Shown: positions 44,123-56,713 of the stretch, piece after piece | How the letters are laid out: each line of letters opens with the position of its first letter | Position numbering within the stretch: position 1 is the stretch's first letter | Assembly: GCA_950295325.1 (NCBI GenBank) | Contig: OX485807.1 | Location: 41,882,440 to 41,942,439, forward strand | DNA: 60,000 nucleotides | DNA from: Polytrichum commune | Lineage: Eukaryota > Streptophyta > Polytrichopsida > Polytrichales > Polytrichaceae | Direction: 5' to 3' | Program-made: the position numbers and the translations under genes | The notes under the pieces: generated by a model | Database searches by the model: none | What the model saw: only the letters and a program-made list of their open reading frames with translations | What the model was told of the DNA's origin: nothing

Positions 44123-44846
44123 AGGTAGAGGGTGCTTAAACCAACACTTTAAGCTATTGCACATACATGTGGCTACATGGTTGATATATAAAATATATTT
44201 ATTTACGTTAGCCTTTGTTCTAAACATAGGTATAAAGACAGAAATTTATTTTTAGTCTCAATTAGATATTTGATGAATACTCAAAGTCAAAACCACTAGC
44301 TTCTTTAAACCAATATATAGGCCCCGTGTATGACGACCTTGGATATGATGAGGACCCCCGCTCTCGTTGCCTAGAACCAACATAAAATAGTTGGGTACTA
44401 GACCCAAACTACATCAAAGCCCAAGTAGTAATGGTACGCAAAGCCACATGGCCACCTCCATGATCCCACCTAGTTCGCTTGCAGAACCATCACCTTGCAT
44501 CTCGGGAACCAACCCCCTTGCATCCTGGGAAATGACCCCTTTGTGCTTTGTGGACTTACCTCCTTGGCTTTGTGAATAAAATGGCCATAAAATTAAAGGC
44601 ACTGACAAACCACCCTAATCCCACCTTGAACAAACCCGAGATAGAGTGGAGCATGTTACCTACCTTACATGGAGGTAGTGAAGGCTGCTATGAGGTGGCA
44701 CCACTAATGGCACCTGAAACCATCACTCCGTGGGCCCAAACACTCCTATATCAGGGAAACGGTTCAAGGTAATAAAGTGTTGGCAATTGGGAGACGTTTA
44801 TAGGTGTTGGTTTTGGGTGGGATGTTGGTTTTAGCACCCTCTACCT
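44123..44846 (-). mobile_element. TIR element with AGGTAGAGGG ends, copy 2
   Basis: It is 724 bp long and the reverse-complement partner of 8,092-8,814 over its full length. Ends are AGGTAGAGGGTGCTTAAACC and, from the right, AGGTAGAGGGTGCTAAAACC. TA flanks both sides (44,121-44,122 and 44,847-44,848). Nearly equal length and full-length homology indicate one family moved as a unit. No coding sequence. Confidence 0.82.
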
Positions 44847-44848
44847 TA

Positions 44849-45903
44849 GTATTGAAGTCCTCTTGGACATAGAGAAGGATTATCCATTCTTTGAAACAAG
44901 GAGCATGCAAAATGGCAAACACTTGCATTTCATCCCTTTAAGGTCCGACGTACTCTTTGAGAAATAAGATGGTCAAAGATGGCAGGTTCAATGATCCATG
45001 AAGCCAAATGGGAATGAATTTAGCATCCATGCGGTTGTGGGTTGAATTCACACGTATGATGTGATCTTGAGTTCCACATTTGTTAAAACAACTCACATAA
45101 AATTATAATAAGTGATGACTTTGCACATGATCTTGGGCCTAAATTAGTGCAATGTTCCCCCAAAAAATCGAGAAGATATGATAACGTGTGAGAGTGATGA
45201 CCAAACATATTCCATGTAGAAAGAAAACTAACGCTAAAGTATCTATGTGCATTCAAGTCTATAAATCCAACTCTTGTTGAAGACATTCAAGACATCCAAC
45301 ATACCTGCAATGGCACGGACTTCCCATATCCTAAGAAAGATGGGTTTTTAAGTGGCTCGTTTTTTAGTCGGAACCCTACATTTGACTGGTATGTGGTTTG
45401 GTGAGGATCAAAGAGCGAGCATTATAAAAACACAGGTTTAAAAGAGATTGGACTATGTCTTCAAAAAACTTAATAACTATTCTACACTCAATAGTGAACA
45501 CAATGGGAGGAGGACATGTCTATTGAGAAACAACAAACATGCTTTTCCAATAATTGTAACTAAATCAAAGGAGGCTCAATTTTCAAGTTGAAATTTACTA
45601 ATGTTTTATTGTAGATTTGCTAATGCAACACAAGTTTTGTTGTGTAAATCTAATTGGTAGAAGTTGGAGGACATGGGAAACGAACCAAACAACACCCACG
45701 TACAAGCAAGCAAGGACATCCCAATAGACTACTCACTTCTTGATTACTAGTAGAAGATATTGTGTAACTACATATGTATGAACTAAATATTTTGAAATTA
45801 TGTGTAAAGTGTTGAACATTCTTTTCAAAAAGAATAAACCAATAAAGATTATGGTCACAAATAGCGGAACTTCAAAGCACCTCCTTACAATATGCTTGAT
45901 GTA
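44849..45903. other. spacer with dispersed-repeat copy
   Basis: About 45,360-45,470 (ACTGGTATGTGGTTTGGTGA, GGATCAAAGAGCGAGCATTA, then TTGGACTATGTC) belongs to the repeat seen at 23.0 and 24.0 kb. No gene is recognised. Confidence 0.4.
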
Positions 45904-46126
45904 TTAGGGCCACTTCACACACAAGATTGAAGGCCCGTGACCATTGCAATTTAAGAGCTCTCTTTGGTCAAAATGGCAGAGGCCGTACAAGTTCAATTCA
46001 CACTAAAAGGTGAAGGCCTAAAGGCCCAAAGACAATTTCTCTGGGTGAAAAATATACATGGAGTCCTACATGACATATTGTGGATTAGGTTTTCAATTGT
46101 TTGCCAAAATTTGCATCAATCTCACC

Positions 46127-46663
46127 TCAAAGAGGTAGGCCTAACACAAATTTTAGCAAACCATGACATTCAATATAATTGTCATTGACTGCCATGGATA
46201 TTTTAGATTTTTTATCCAACAATATTTTATGGGGGACATCTATTAAAAGACTCGATAGAGGGTTGTCCCTCCTAGCTGCCCACACCTCCAAGTTTTTAGA
46301 GCTTACTAGTATGTGTGTTTGTAGAAAATATTTCTTAATTTGAACCCTTTTCTTATGATTTCTCCTCAATAGAAAGTATTTTGCAAGATGACAGTGGATC
46401 CAAAACCTAACAATGTAGCCATGATTCTCTTTGGATGACATGAAATCAATTACAATTCGGATTGCATGGATCTTCATTGACAAGTAGGAATTTGAGCAAT
46501 TTTCAATGTTTTTATGAAGCAAGAATAGAATTTTATCGGATCCCAATTGCCACCAAATGTCAAAGGTAGTGGAGATACAACTATGAGAAGACTGGAGGAA
46601 TAGACACAGAAACCAAAAGAAAAAGAATAGGGCATTGATTTCAAAATAAAAATGAGCATCCAA
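46127..46663 (-). CDS. orphan 178-codon frame inside the Harbinger element
   Basis: The longest uninterrupted frame with no recognisable family in the repeat part of the window. It starts with a hydrophobic, Phe-rich segment (INALFFFFWFLCLFLQ) and is basic in the middle (RRNHKKRVQIKKYFL). Its last third overlaps the Harbinger terminal region shared with the MITEs, so that part is not protein-driven. It may be chance or a decayed accessory frame; I infer no function. Confidence 0.15.
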   Translation of the reverse strand: MDAHFYFEINALFFFFWFLCLFLQSSHSCISTTFDIWWQLGSDKILFLLHKNIENCSNSYLSMKIHAIRIVIDFMSSKENHGYIVRFWIHCHLAKYFLLRRNHKKRVQIKKYFLQTHILVSSKNLEVWAARRDNPLSSLLIDVPHKILLDKKSKISMAVNDNYIECHGLLKFVLGLPL

Positions 46664-47152
46664 GAAGTAGGCAAAGAATGATGAATTGAATTGGAAAATT
46701 CATAAAGTAAATATGAGGTTCGTATTAAATGACGAGATTATGAGATTGAAATTCTCATTGCAATCCACAGTGAAATAGAAGAGGAATTTGCAAAAAAAAA
46801 AAAAAAAGAGTATGCATAATTTGTTTAAAGTGAAGATGTGAAAAATACAAAAGCTCGTATTCAAATTGGACTAGTTGGGCCTTAAAAAAATCCTTGGTCT
46901 TGTCCTCTTTCTTATCATGTACTTAGCGCTTAAGGTATGAGTGAGAATCACACTCTAGACCTCAAGGATTGAGGTTGACATTTTTATGACGGCTTACACC
47001 AACATTTATCTCAATTTGATAGAATTTGAAGCATATTAGGTGGTTTAATTTAAACAATAGTGGTTGTATGTGGATAATAATGGATCTTTGGATTAAGCTT
47101 CATGCTCATATAGTTTCCGGTTTGCGCAATTTTTAGAAGGACATGCTTGGTT

Positions 47153-47308
47153 TGTAAGAAGAAATACAAGGTACTTATGATTGAATATAAAAATGACAAA
47201 TGTGTGAATGAAATTCTAGGTCAATACTATGACCTAATGGACATGTGCAATGGACAACCTGCAAGTGTGATCGATCAAATGCCAACAAATGTTGAAGGGG
47301 ATGATTAA
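47153..47308 (+). pseudogene. Myb/SANT-like protein fragment of the Harbinger element
   Basis: The 51-codon frame reads CKKKYKVLMIEYKNDKCVNE, then ILGQYYDLMDMCNGQPASVI and ends EGDD. The pattern C..KYKVLM.EYK..K followed by YYDLMD recalls the C-terminal half of the Myb/SANT DNA-binding protein that accompanies Harbinger transposases and helps bring transposase to the TIRs. Upstream bases keep only traces of the frame and include stops, so this is a relic. The assignment rests on pattern and on the surrounding TIRs. Confidence 0.4.
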
Positions 47309-49869
47309 TACCAAGGCGGTCAAACTACATGTGGACTTAATTTTCTTTAATTTTTGTCTCAATTAACAAAAAAACAGTGTGAAAAGAGGCCAAACAAAAC
47401 ATGACATTCTATTAGCATGTGTTAAACTATGTCATAAACTAAGAGATATGAAGGAAAAAAGATTCTTAGAAGGCTCTAGTCTAATAGGAGTAGTCACCAC
47501 CATGTAAAATCAACACATGCTTGTTGTTATTATATATAAGCAATGGATTTTTGAAGACTATGTCTTGGACCATATTTTTATATGCATCAAACCTCTGATG
47601 GAATGACAATTGACTTGTAAAAAATAATTTGTGATAATACTAGGATTAGAGATTAATCTATTGTGAATAAAATGCACCTTAGTTTGTGAAGGCTGCCAAT
47701 TTTGTTAGACGGAGAGTGATTCTCTAGTCTATGGTACGATCGTTTTTGTGTACGATTGAGAACTTTACTTTGGAGTGAATATTGTTGAAATTGTGTAATA
47801 GTTTCTATGTGCAAGTCAATGGTCTTATTTATGTTGTGAGAGACTTACATACAATGTTGCGTATGTTGGGAGAAGTACAAAGTCAATGGTTTGTGGCAGA
47901 AAAGGATTTAATAGATATTGTGTGAAGTGAACTATTCATAGTTAGAACTCAATATGTTGGGAAAAGACCACAGAGTGTACCTGGCGCATAAGTGGATTCC
48001 TAGTCTACTAGAGGAAAAGACTATCCAAATCAATCAACCTTTGATGTCACCATAGTCTCATATTTGGGAGGCAATTGTTTGATTGTTTGATAGTGTGCAA
48101 TTCATATGGAAGGATAGATAGAGAGAAAATTAAGATGGATTGCTTCTCATTATGAGAATCTATGATAATTACTAAGATCCAGGGAGAATTCATCGAAAAC
48201 AATTGTCTAATCTTATTATTAAGTAATTTTGAAAGAAACATGAAGGATATGAACATTGCGTCACGAGTGTTAATTAGAGAAGGATTGAGTGGAGAATATG
48301 AGGAAACTAACTTAATAAAGACTAAGGTGTTCTAGAATTCAAGTGATGTAATTTATGTGCACAACCAATAAAACTAGGTGGACATGAATGCCTTGGAAGT
48401 GAAGAGATAATACTCTAGTGTTTGGTACACTAGGTTTTTATTGTATATATATTCATTATGATTGTTGGTAGGACATAGAACTCAAATGGACAACAATCCG
48501 AGACCATTGGCTGTGAAAAGGCTGAGAAGGCAAGAGGATTTGATGGTTGGAATTCTAGTAAGTATTGTGCTCTCATTGGATGTACTAAATTGATTTCACT
48601 CTAATATGCTAGAGTGCTAACCTTGAATAAATCAAGATATAATAAATAAACACACCGGCCAATAGTCTTGGGACATAATAAATGGAATAAACATCCAAAA
48701 AAACTATGAAGCAAGATAGCGAGAGCGTAACTTGAATTTCAAATTAAAAGAGATTAAATCAATAACTCATCCCATGACCTATTAACCCACGTATGTGGTT
48801 TGGCCTATTATTGCAATTCATAGACATCATGGTTACTTTGGCAAAGACCATGTTAAAGATCATTATCATGTAGTTAAATTAAAACAATAATTAATGAAGG
48901 AAAAGTGAAAATCCTGGAAGGATGATTGCACTACCTTTTCAAGTTACATTAAAAGGCCTTCATTAACACAAAATCATCGACTATACCAAAGTGCCCTTGG
49001 CTTGGGCAAAAAGATGAAAATGATTTACTTCATGCCACATTATTGATGATGGTTGTGCCTGTGATTGTGCACCGCACTTGGTCCAATTAAATGAATTCGT
49101 TATTAGACTATTGCATGGGTAAATAATGTGAGTTGAGAGACAACCATAATTGCATGTTTTGTTAAGAGAGTTTGTAAGATTTTACCCTATAAATCATCAT
49201 CCAATTGGTAGTTTAAAACTGAAATAACTTGAAATAACCATGTGATTGCCTTAATAATACTTCTTTGTGACACCTAGATGATATAAGAATCATTATTTAA
49301 GTCTTCCTTGAGTGTTTCCTTAGTTTTTTTTTGTCTTATCTAAAATCATGACTACAACACGCAACAAAATTTACATGAGGGAAGTCCACCTCCAAGTATT
49401 ACAAAACATAGAAAAGAAACAAAAAAAAATCAAGACAAGATAGAAAATTTTATGGAACAAATAGGTAACAATTCTTCTAGTTGATAATATTTTTTCCAAG
49501 TTACAGTAAATTTATTAAAGAATACAAATGCTCATAGGACAACATAATATTAAATTATAGTCAATTATTCATTTGTGATAGGTTCGGTGTTCACATATTC
49601 AAATGCTATTTTTTATTATTTCTAAAGCTTGATTTTCCATAATGATTATATTAATGTTTTATGCAATTTATAGCCTTTAACATAATATCTTCATTTTTAT
49701 TTTTTTAATCCAAACATTTCAGTCTCCTATCATCTCTCCTTACATCCCTCTAGATTATTTTTTGTATTAATGATACCTCTTGATTCACCTAAAACTGTCA
49801 TTTCAACCCTCCTTATTATTTTTCTTCACATAACCTATTCTCAATTCTCTTTTACTTCTTCTATCGATT

Positions 49870-50620
49870 TTCTATCAAACTTGTCCTTGATAATTGTACA
49901 CATATTATGTTGCATAGTACATGTAGAAACTATGTAAGCCATATGTTGCAAAGGTACATCATTTTTTGTCATAATTTTTATTTAATTTCCTTTTAGAATC
50001 TCATAAGCTTGTTTTACACACATACAAGTAGAATTTTGAATAAGAATTCCAATTAGCTTAATGACCTTGTAAACTCTTTGGACAACCTTTCAATGGATTG
50101 TAAATCCATGATTGCACTAGATATGCACAATCTTCAATCAACTTATAAGGTAAGAAATTATCTTTTATGCAATCTCCTCCAACTTTTGTTGGTTAAAATA
50201 ATGTCCAATTGTGCATGTTTCTTGTCCATTTGAATTTTTAATTCCAATATAAAATTTGTGTCAATAATACCTTGTAGTTAGGCCGAGTAGAATGATTTTT
50301 TACAATATTGATTTTCATCCCCACTTACAAATGCAAGAATTGGAATGCGAGATCCATCAATTACTCCAGTATTACGAGGAATCTCATGAAATGCCTCAAA
50401 TTCTCCTACTGAAACCCTAAACTGAGTTGAACTTGGAAATTGCTCAAAAGTGTGTTGCAAATGAACTCTTACCTATTTACAAAATATTCCCATAATTTAT
50501 GAAATTGTGCATTTAGCCATCATGTATACCTCTCAATACAAAAGGTAATTTTAGTCCCAAGCCTTTCAAATGACGTTGCCTCTCTCATATGTGTATTCTT
50601 CCTCTGCAAATACGGACCTA
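49870..50620 (-). pseudogene. Harbinger transposase (DDE superfamily), broken
   Basis: Minus-strand pieces in order: TFEQFPSSTQFRVSV, EIPRNTGVIDGSRIPIL (first catalytic Asp in the IDG motif, about 50,341-50,390), YCKKSFYSA (usual NRK.F.S), LQGIIDTNFI, PYKLIEDCAYLVQSWI (second Asp, about 50,105-50,147), NPLKG, KQAYEILKGN and HNMCTIIKDKFD. The order and motifs are those of PIF/Harbinger DDE transposases, which cut and paste elements with TWA targets. In functional enzymes the third acidic residue precedes AFG.LKG; here it is K in VKQAYEILKGN. Frameshifts near 50,280 and 50,050 and further stops confirm decay. Confidence 0.8.
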
Positions 50621-51443
50621 ACCTCTCCAAAAAAAACACTTGAATGCATTATGAGATACATGAGTTCTTTGTTTGAACATTTTTTTCAGGCAAGAACCCA
50701 ATAATAATCTATCCGTGAACCTTACATTTCTCTCAAATCCCCACACATTACAATCGCTCATATTCATACTCTCAAAGCAAATGTTAAAAATCAAGGCATT
50801 CTCTCATTCTCCATTGAGTGCCAATGCTTGCATATCAAGCACATTGTTGCGCAATCATGTGCAAACACCAATATAAAGCCAATGTAACAAGAATCCTCCT
50901 TCTTCTCTCAAGATGATCCATCATGCCCTTCTTTCTTTCCTCACCGATGTAAAAACAAAACAAGTCAGAAAAAGAGTGAAGAAATGAAGATATGTAACGA
51001 GTGAGGTAGGGTTGTCCCTCCTTTTCTACCAATAAAATTTGCAATGATTCCTCAACATGGTCCTTTCTCACTCCACCCTATGCTTGAGGGCATGTGACTG
51101 CACAAAATGGCTATCCCAACACCCATGGTATGGCCTTTGGATGAGAGTCAAGGGCCCTCATTGTTACATGGTCACAACCCTCGGCTCATATATGAAGTGG
51201 CCCTTTTTACTTTCAAATTCATTAGCATGTTCTTATATTATCATATTTTTCTTATAGAATTTCATAACTTTGAAGCTGAATGACTAAAGAACGAACCGTG
51301 AAGCATCTTACAATAAACAAGACTTTAGTCCTCCTCATGCTTCACACTATATATGGATTCCATCCATAACTTATGAGATGCAATATTAGATTACAAGTTG
51401 GCACAAATGCGATAAATATGATTCATGTGAGGCTTACGTCCAA

Positions 51444-51712
51444 CCACTACTAGAAAACTATGCTAAACGACTGCATATTTGTTATTTGGGATAAGTGATC
51501 AATACTATAGGAATCTGGGAGTGTGTAATATACCGTTGAAAAGATCTTGAAAATACCTTTCCAACAATATATAACACGCCTTGATTTTTAAATTACATTT
51601 GCAAAATAGAAAAGAAAAAAGTGTAGTCGTTTAGCAACTATAAATCATTATGGTCAAAAGAACCTAAGCCGATTTCAACTATGATTTTTTTGGGCATAGT
51701 TTTCTACTACTG
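51444..51712. mobile_element. CACTA-like MITE, ~268 bp
   Basis: The left end CCACTACTAGAAAACTATGC and the right end, read inward, CAGTAGTAGAAAACTATGCC form an imperfect TIR. CACTACTAGAAAA is the typical terminus of plant CACTA transposons. CAA flanks both sides, as a 3-bp duplication would. The interior has no coding sequence. Confidence 0.55.
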
Positions 51713-51714
51713 CA

Positions 51715-52110
51715 ACTCCAAAAATCAATTTACACTAAATATGATATTTAGTGTCACCAATTCTAAATGTCTTGCTGAATACTAAGTGGAAACCGCAGTA
51801 TAGTGTCACCAACACTAAGTGTTAACCTGACATTATTTGTCATTCCCTATAAATAAACAAAAAAATAAAAAATGGGGGGGGGAGGTGGATTAGAGATTTA
51901 TAGTGTTGCAATTACTTACCAAAATGATTTTTCATCCAAACTTCAACCATCCATGGCAATATTTCATCACAAGTTGTTGACAAGAGAAGGGAGGGTTTTA
52001 GCCAATGGATGAATTCATCCATCCATCATCCAAAACAATATTTGTTCACTTATTCATAAGAAGTGTCATCTAAAAAAGTTATCATGGTGACATACAAATA
52101 CCATATGCCA
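51715..52110 (-). repeat. dispersed repeat, inverted partner of 5.3-5.6 kb
   Basis: Reverse-complement match of 5,260-5,605, including TTAGTGTCACCAATTCTAA, TAGTGTCACCAACACTAA and the ATTGCAACACTATAAATCT region. A G8 run (51,876-51,883) stands where the partner has CCCCCC. It follows directly after the CACTA-like MITE. Confidence 0.6.
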
Positions 52111-54270
52111 CTAAACATCATATTTAGTGCAATTTTTGGATCATTGAGTTTGAGAACTCGTGATGCTAGGTTTAATGAACAAGGAAGAACGTTGGTGAAG
52201 AAAATATAATTGGACTTCATTCTCTTGGGATCTCTAGTGAAAGCGCACATTCTACAAGTCATAGAACGCTTGTGTAGGGGGTAGGAGAATGGGGGGGGGG
52301 GGGGGGGGGATTTCGAGGTTCCCATGTGCTTAGGATGACGTTTCCGTGTCTATCATGAGGCGTCATACAATGTATAAAGAATGGTCTACCGCATTCAAAT
52401 AACCATGTCTTGGGTTTAAAGCTTTGCCTATGAGACATGTATGTAGGTTGTATGATATATGGAAGTGGTTACAACTACGGCATTGCTCCATCTTAGAAAT
52501 TGAAGTGATTCCAAAGTGGTTATTTATGCTCCTTCTTCAATTGCCAACATCAAGTGCTATGAATGAATTAGACGTATCCTCCAAGATTGTGCAACTATCT
52601 TTAGAATGCCATGAATGCTTATGATATACACATGATTGCACTTATAGTGAATTTGAACCTTGAATTAGCTAGCCACAAAAGACAAGTGACCACACAAGAC
52701 ACCCATACCTTATGAGTTATCCATAACTTATTATTACTCGTGATGTGATTCATACTCTTCTCTTTCTACCAATCATCGATTATCCCCCATAATTAACAAT
52801 ATATGACATGTGCCAATCAACAACTTATGGTTGGTAAGCAAAGGAATTCATAAATGTAAAGTTGAAAGGAAACATCTAGAGAGAAATAAACATATAGATA
52901 GATAGATTTGGTGAAAGTACTATTTGCCAATGTCAAATGGTAAGTCCTAATTGTTGTTGTCTATTGTGATGATACGAACCTACTACATTGTAGCTCTTCT
53001 CATCAAGGGGTTTTCAAGGGTATCAAAGACAAGCTCGTATGGTTTCAAAATCCAAAAGATTATCAAGGCAAGAAAAACTAAATTGTACTTTATAGAGTAA
53101 TCTCAAAGTCTCTTAAAAAAATCATGTTGTGGTAGGGAGTAATCCCACCTTTTAAGATTCAATATAATGTTTAGAAACTTTCAAGCGGTGTTGGAACCTC
53201 CAATTTTGATGAATTGAAGTGGAGGTATTTGACTTTGGCCAAAAAATGGTTTGCATAAACATGTAATTTTTGTCAAACATTTAAGAGCACCATTTCAAAA
53301 GCCCTTGTAACATTATCTAAACGAGTGGAGAGGTTGGGGGGGGGGTCATAAATATGACTATATAGACCCGACAACTATACATTTGAGATTCATTTGTCAT
53401 TAGGTACAACATGAAGAACTCATAAATTGCTTGGTGAAATACAACAACAAATGCTCACCAAGTGGCAACAAACCATATATTTCATCAAAACGAGCCCATA
53501 ATACCAAACAACTAGCGACCTTCCTCTGACGCTTGCCCGGTTACTCGTTGATGCTGGTTTTTTTTCCACCAAGTTGAAGGAGCTTTGGTTTAGGCATGTG
53601 GAAATGCCAATTGCCCCCTGCTGAACTAAACTAATGTTACTACCCACATTTAAGGTGTACCATGTATCTATTTAGTAATTACTTGACTATCTCTAATTCC
53701 AACTAAACTATATTATTTGTAAGACTAGAGGACTCCACCCTAGGAGATCTAATAATTATAAAAGGTAAAGGGGAGTTACCCACTAGTTGTGACTATGGTG
53801 TTACATGATGTTCTCACCTCATAAATTATGACCATTAGTTAAGAGCACTTATCACACCCCATAGGTATGGAAAGAGAGCATGTTAACTACATGCTTTAGG
53901 ACTAGTTGAGGGGAGCTTCAACCTTTTAGTTCCTACAAGTATATAAGGCTCAAGGTGTGGTGTAATTGAAAAGTCTAACGTATTTGGGACTTGTTCGCTT
54001 ATTATCCCCTCATGAGAGGATTTGCAAAGTTTATTAAGGGCCTATATTTGTGGTAAAAAGGAGGTACCCTATGATAGCAATACATGTTTTGTTGTTGAAA
54101 ATCATTAGGCAAAGTACCTTAAATTATTTTTGACAAGGCTTGAATTGTTGCATCAATTTGAATCTAATTCAAAACTATGGCAAGTATATGTGGATGAGGT
54201 CATGCCACACGTTTGAATAAGCTCACTTGTCATCTCAATTGATGATGAATTTCTCAGGGTAAGTAATGCA
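52111..54270. other. AT-rich spacer, nothing recognised
   Basis: Contains a run of 19 G at 52,291-52,309 and G10 near 53,336. Small frames (52,050-52,325 minus, 53,420-53,647 minus) match nothing known. Sequence before 54,270 may be the lost gag part of the Ty3 relic, but no LTR or primer-binding site could be placed. Confidence 0.35.
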
Positions 54271-54279
54271 TCAAGATGC

Positions 54280-56710
54280 ATTTGTTTGAATGGATAGTGT
54301 TACATCACATTGCTTTTTGAGTTATGCTCTTGCTAATACATCAAGGTTGAAAGTAAAGAAGGACAATAACACTTTTGTATTAGGCAGTGGTGATCAAGTT
54401 CCTACGGACATGCATATTAAAATCCATGTTAAAATACAACAATTACATAGTCAAATTAATGCCTTGTTTCTAAGTTGAGCAATGATATTGACATGATATT
54501 GGGCAATGATTGGCTAGTACAATACAAGGCTCACTTGGATTTTTGATATGAATGTTGCGAGTTTTATAAGGGCTGTTATAAAATGATTGTGTATGTGAAC
54601 CCAATGCAAAGTCTAAGTCCAAAATTCCCCTAGACACGCTACCATGCAATTCAAACGGTCAATTCGGAAAGGAAAACCTCGTTCCTAATTCAATTGACTG
54701 TGGTTGGAGATGATGTAGAGGACAAAATGGTACCACTTTATGCCACAATGTTAGAGGAATTTTTTGATGTGTTACATCCTTTACCAAATAGATTACCTTT
54801 AGAGTGGGAAATGGCCTAGACTATTCCTCTTGAGCCGGATGGGAAGCCATTTTTAGGCTGATTTATAGGTTAAGTCCTCTAGAGTTGAAGAGGGCCAAAA
54901 CACAAATCAAGGAATACTTGGAAAATGGGTGGATTGGGCCCAATTCATTTCCTTGTGGGTCTCACACATTATTTGTTAAAAATAATGACAAAGAAGTTAC
55001 GAATGGCGGTCAATTATCATGCACTCAATAAGCAAACAAGAAATAAATGTTATTTATTATCTCTTGGTGAGTTTTTAAAAATCAGTTAGCAAACACTGAT
55101 GCATTTTCGTATCTAAATTTGGTACAAAGATATCACCAAATTTGTATATAAAAGAAAGATGCACCTAAAGCGACATTCAAAATCATTCATGCATTATCGG
55201 TTTAAGGTCTCGAGCCTTGGACTTACTAATGCACCATTACTTTCCAAGGAGTGATGAACCAAGTTTTCCATAAGTTCAACAGAAAGTTTGTGTTGGTATA
55301 TCTTTATGATATCCTAATTTTCTCAAAGAGTGAGGAGGAACATGTACAACATTTAAAGTACATACTCCAAGTTCTATGAGAGAAATAGTTTTATGCCAAG
55401 ATGGGTAAGTGTAGTTTGAGAAAGATGAATTGCACTACTTAGGCCATGTTGTTGGCAAAGAGGGCATCTAGTGAATCCTATAAATTTTGAAATTGTTACA
55501 AAGTGGCATAGACCTCTTGAAATTGGACAATTATGATCTTTTTTAGGGCTTTCCAATTACTTCTGTGGATTCATCCATGAGTATTATAATTTAGTGGCAC
55601 TTTTGACATCTTTGACACGAAGCAAGACTATGTTCATTTGGAGAGAGGATTGTGAATGTGCCTTTGAAACTATTAGATTTGCTTTAACACATGTGTCTAT
55701 TTTGACCTTACCCAAATTAGGGAAGCCATTTGAGGTCAACAACGATGCTTCTCTAATGGTCAATCTTGTTTCAAGGAGGAAGACCTATTGCTTTTGAAAG
55801 TAGAAAACTTTCCCATGTTGAGAGGAATTATACCACTAGCATACAAGAGTTAGTAATAGTTGTGCATACCATGCAAACCTGGCGTTGTTACTTAGAGGGG
55901 GTTGATTGCATTGTGATGATAGATCACAACCTATTCATGTATTTAAAAACACAACAATTTCTATTGAGGCGTCTAGCTCGATGGTTGGAATTATTGGAGC
56001 CGAATTTTGTTTATAATTGGGTATATTGCGTAGGATGAATCAATATAGTTGATCCCTATGCAGGATTCTACTAGACACATGTGTTCCAAAGGCCTTGATG
56101 ACACCCAATTTAGCTTCAAGTGAGTTAGTCGTTCAATCAATGGCAGCCAACACTATGTGAGGAGATCCCATAGAGCCAGACAAGCAACCTAAGAGGTTTC
56201 ATGGGTTTGTTAGTGTTTCTAAGTTATATCATACAAACATTGTAGGGTATGTTTGTGTCCTTGGGTCTCAAACCCACACAATTTGAACCATTTTGTTTTT
56301 GAAAATCACATATGATGGCATGATAAGGTGATAGTGGTTCCATATGCTTCTTTCCAATGATCAAATACGAGGTCATTGCTACTTCATGAACATCAAAATG
56401 CAATGTACAGTGGTCATGTTGGGGTTACTAAGCCTCAAAAGAGGGTCCTAGTTAACTTTTGGTGGCCTAAAATGCAAGGGTCCGTCGGGATATACATAAA
56501 ATCTCATGAGGTTTTCCACGAAGTAGAGCTTCTACTCTGAAGCCATTAGACATGTTACAACCATTAGATATTCCCAACATGAATTGGGAGGTGGTCAACA
56601 TGGATTTTCTTTCTAGCTTGACACCTTCTACTCATGGTTATGATACCAACTTTTTGTGTGTCAATAAGTTGTCCAAAATGGCATAATTTATTCCAACCAT
56701 GACACACACA
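54280..56710 (+). mobile_element. Ty3/gypsy pol relic
   Basis: Fragments in order: protease-like MDSVTSHCFLSYAL with downstream ILGNDWLVQYKAHLDF; RT start YRLSPLELKRAKTQIKEYL, NGWIGP, HTLFVKN; RT motif C region [33 protein letters not shown]; RNase H region TMFIWREDCECAFETI, PFEVNNDASL, then GRPIAFESRKLSHVERNYTT; integrase H2C2-like LLLHEHQNAMYSGHVGVTKP..FWWPKM; and integrase core NWEVVNMDFLSSLTP, VNKLSKMA. The protease has DSV instead of DSG and RT has YLYD instead of YLDD, and frameshifts separate all parts. The pol order PR-RT-RH-INT places it in Ty3/gypsy. LTRs, gag and a chromodomain are not seen. Confidence 0.88.
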
Positions 56711-56713
56711 TAG

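Larger units (their letters stand above)
45907..51203 (-). mobile_element. near full-length PIF/Harbinger transposon, decayed
   Basis: The left end is GGGCCACTTCACACACAAG with TTA at 45,904-45,906. The right end, read inward, is GGGCCACTTCATATATGAG, followed outside by TTT, so the duplication is intact on one side and off by one base on the other. Its ends match the two halves of the MITE at 6,010-6,612. Inside are a Harbinger transposase relic (49,870-50,620, minus) and a Myb/SANT-like relic (47,153-47,308, plus); two such proteins in one element is the usual content of plant PIF/Harbinger transposons. Length (~5.3 kb) fits. Stops and frameshifts make it non-autonomous now. Much of 47.3-49.8 kb is unassigned AT-rich sequence and could include later insertions. 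Confidence 0.75.

Noticed and set aside
47700-48300. Possible Ty1/copia-like remnants within the Harbinger element
   Set aside because: Short phrases looked suggestive, but no ordered set of pol motifs could be found.
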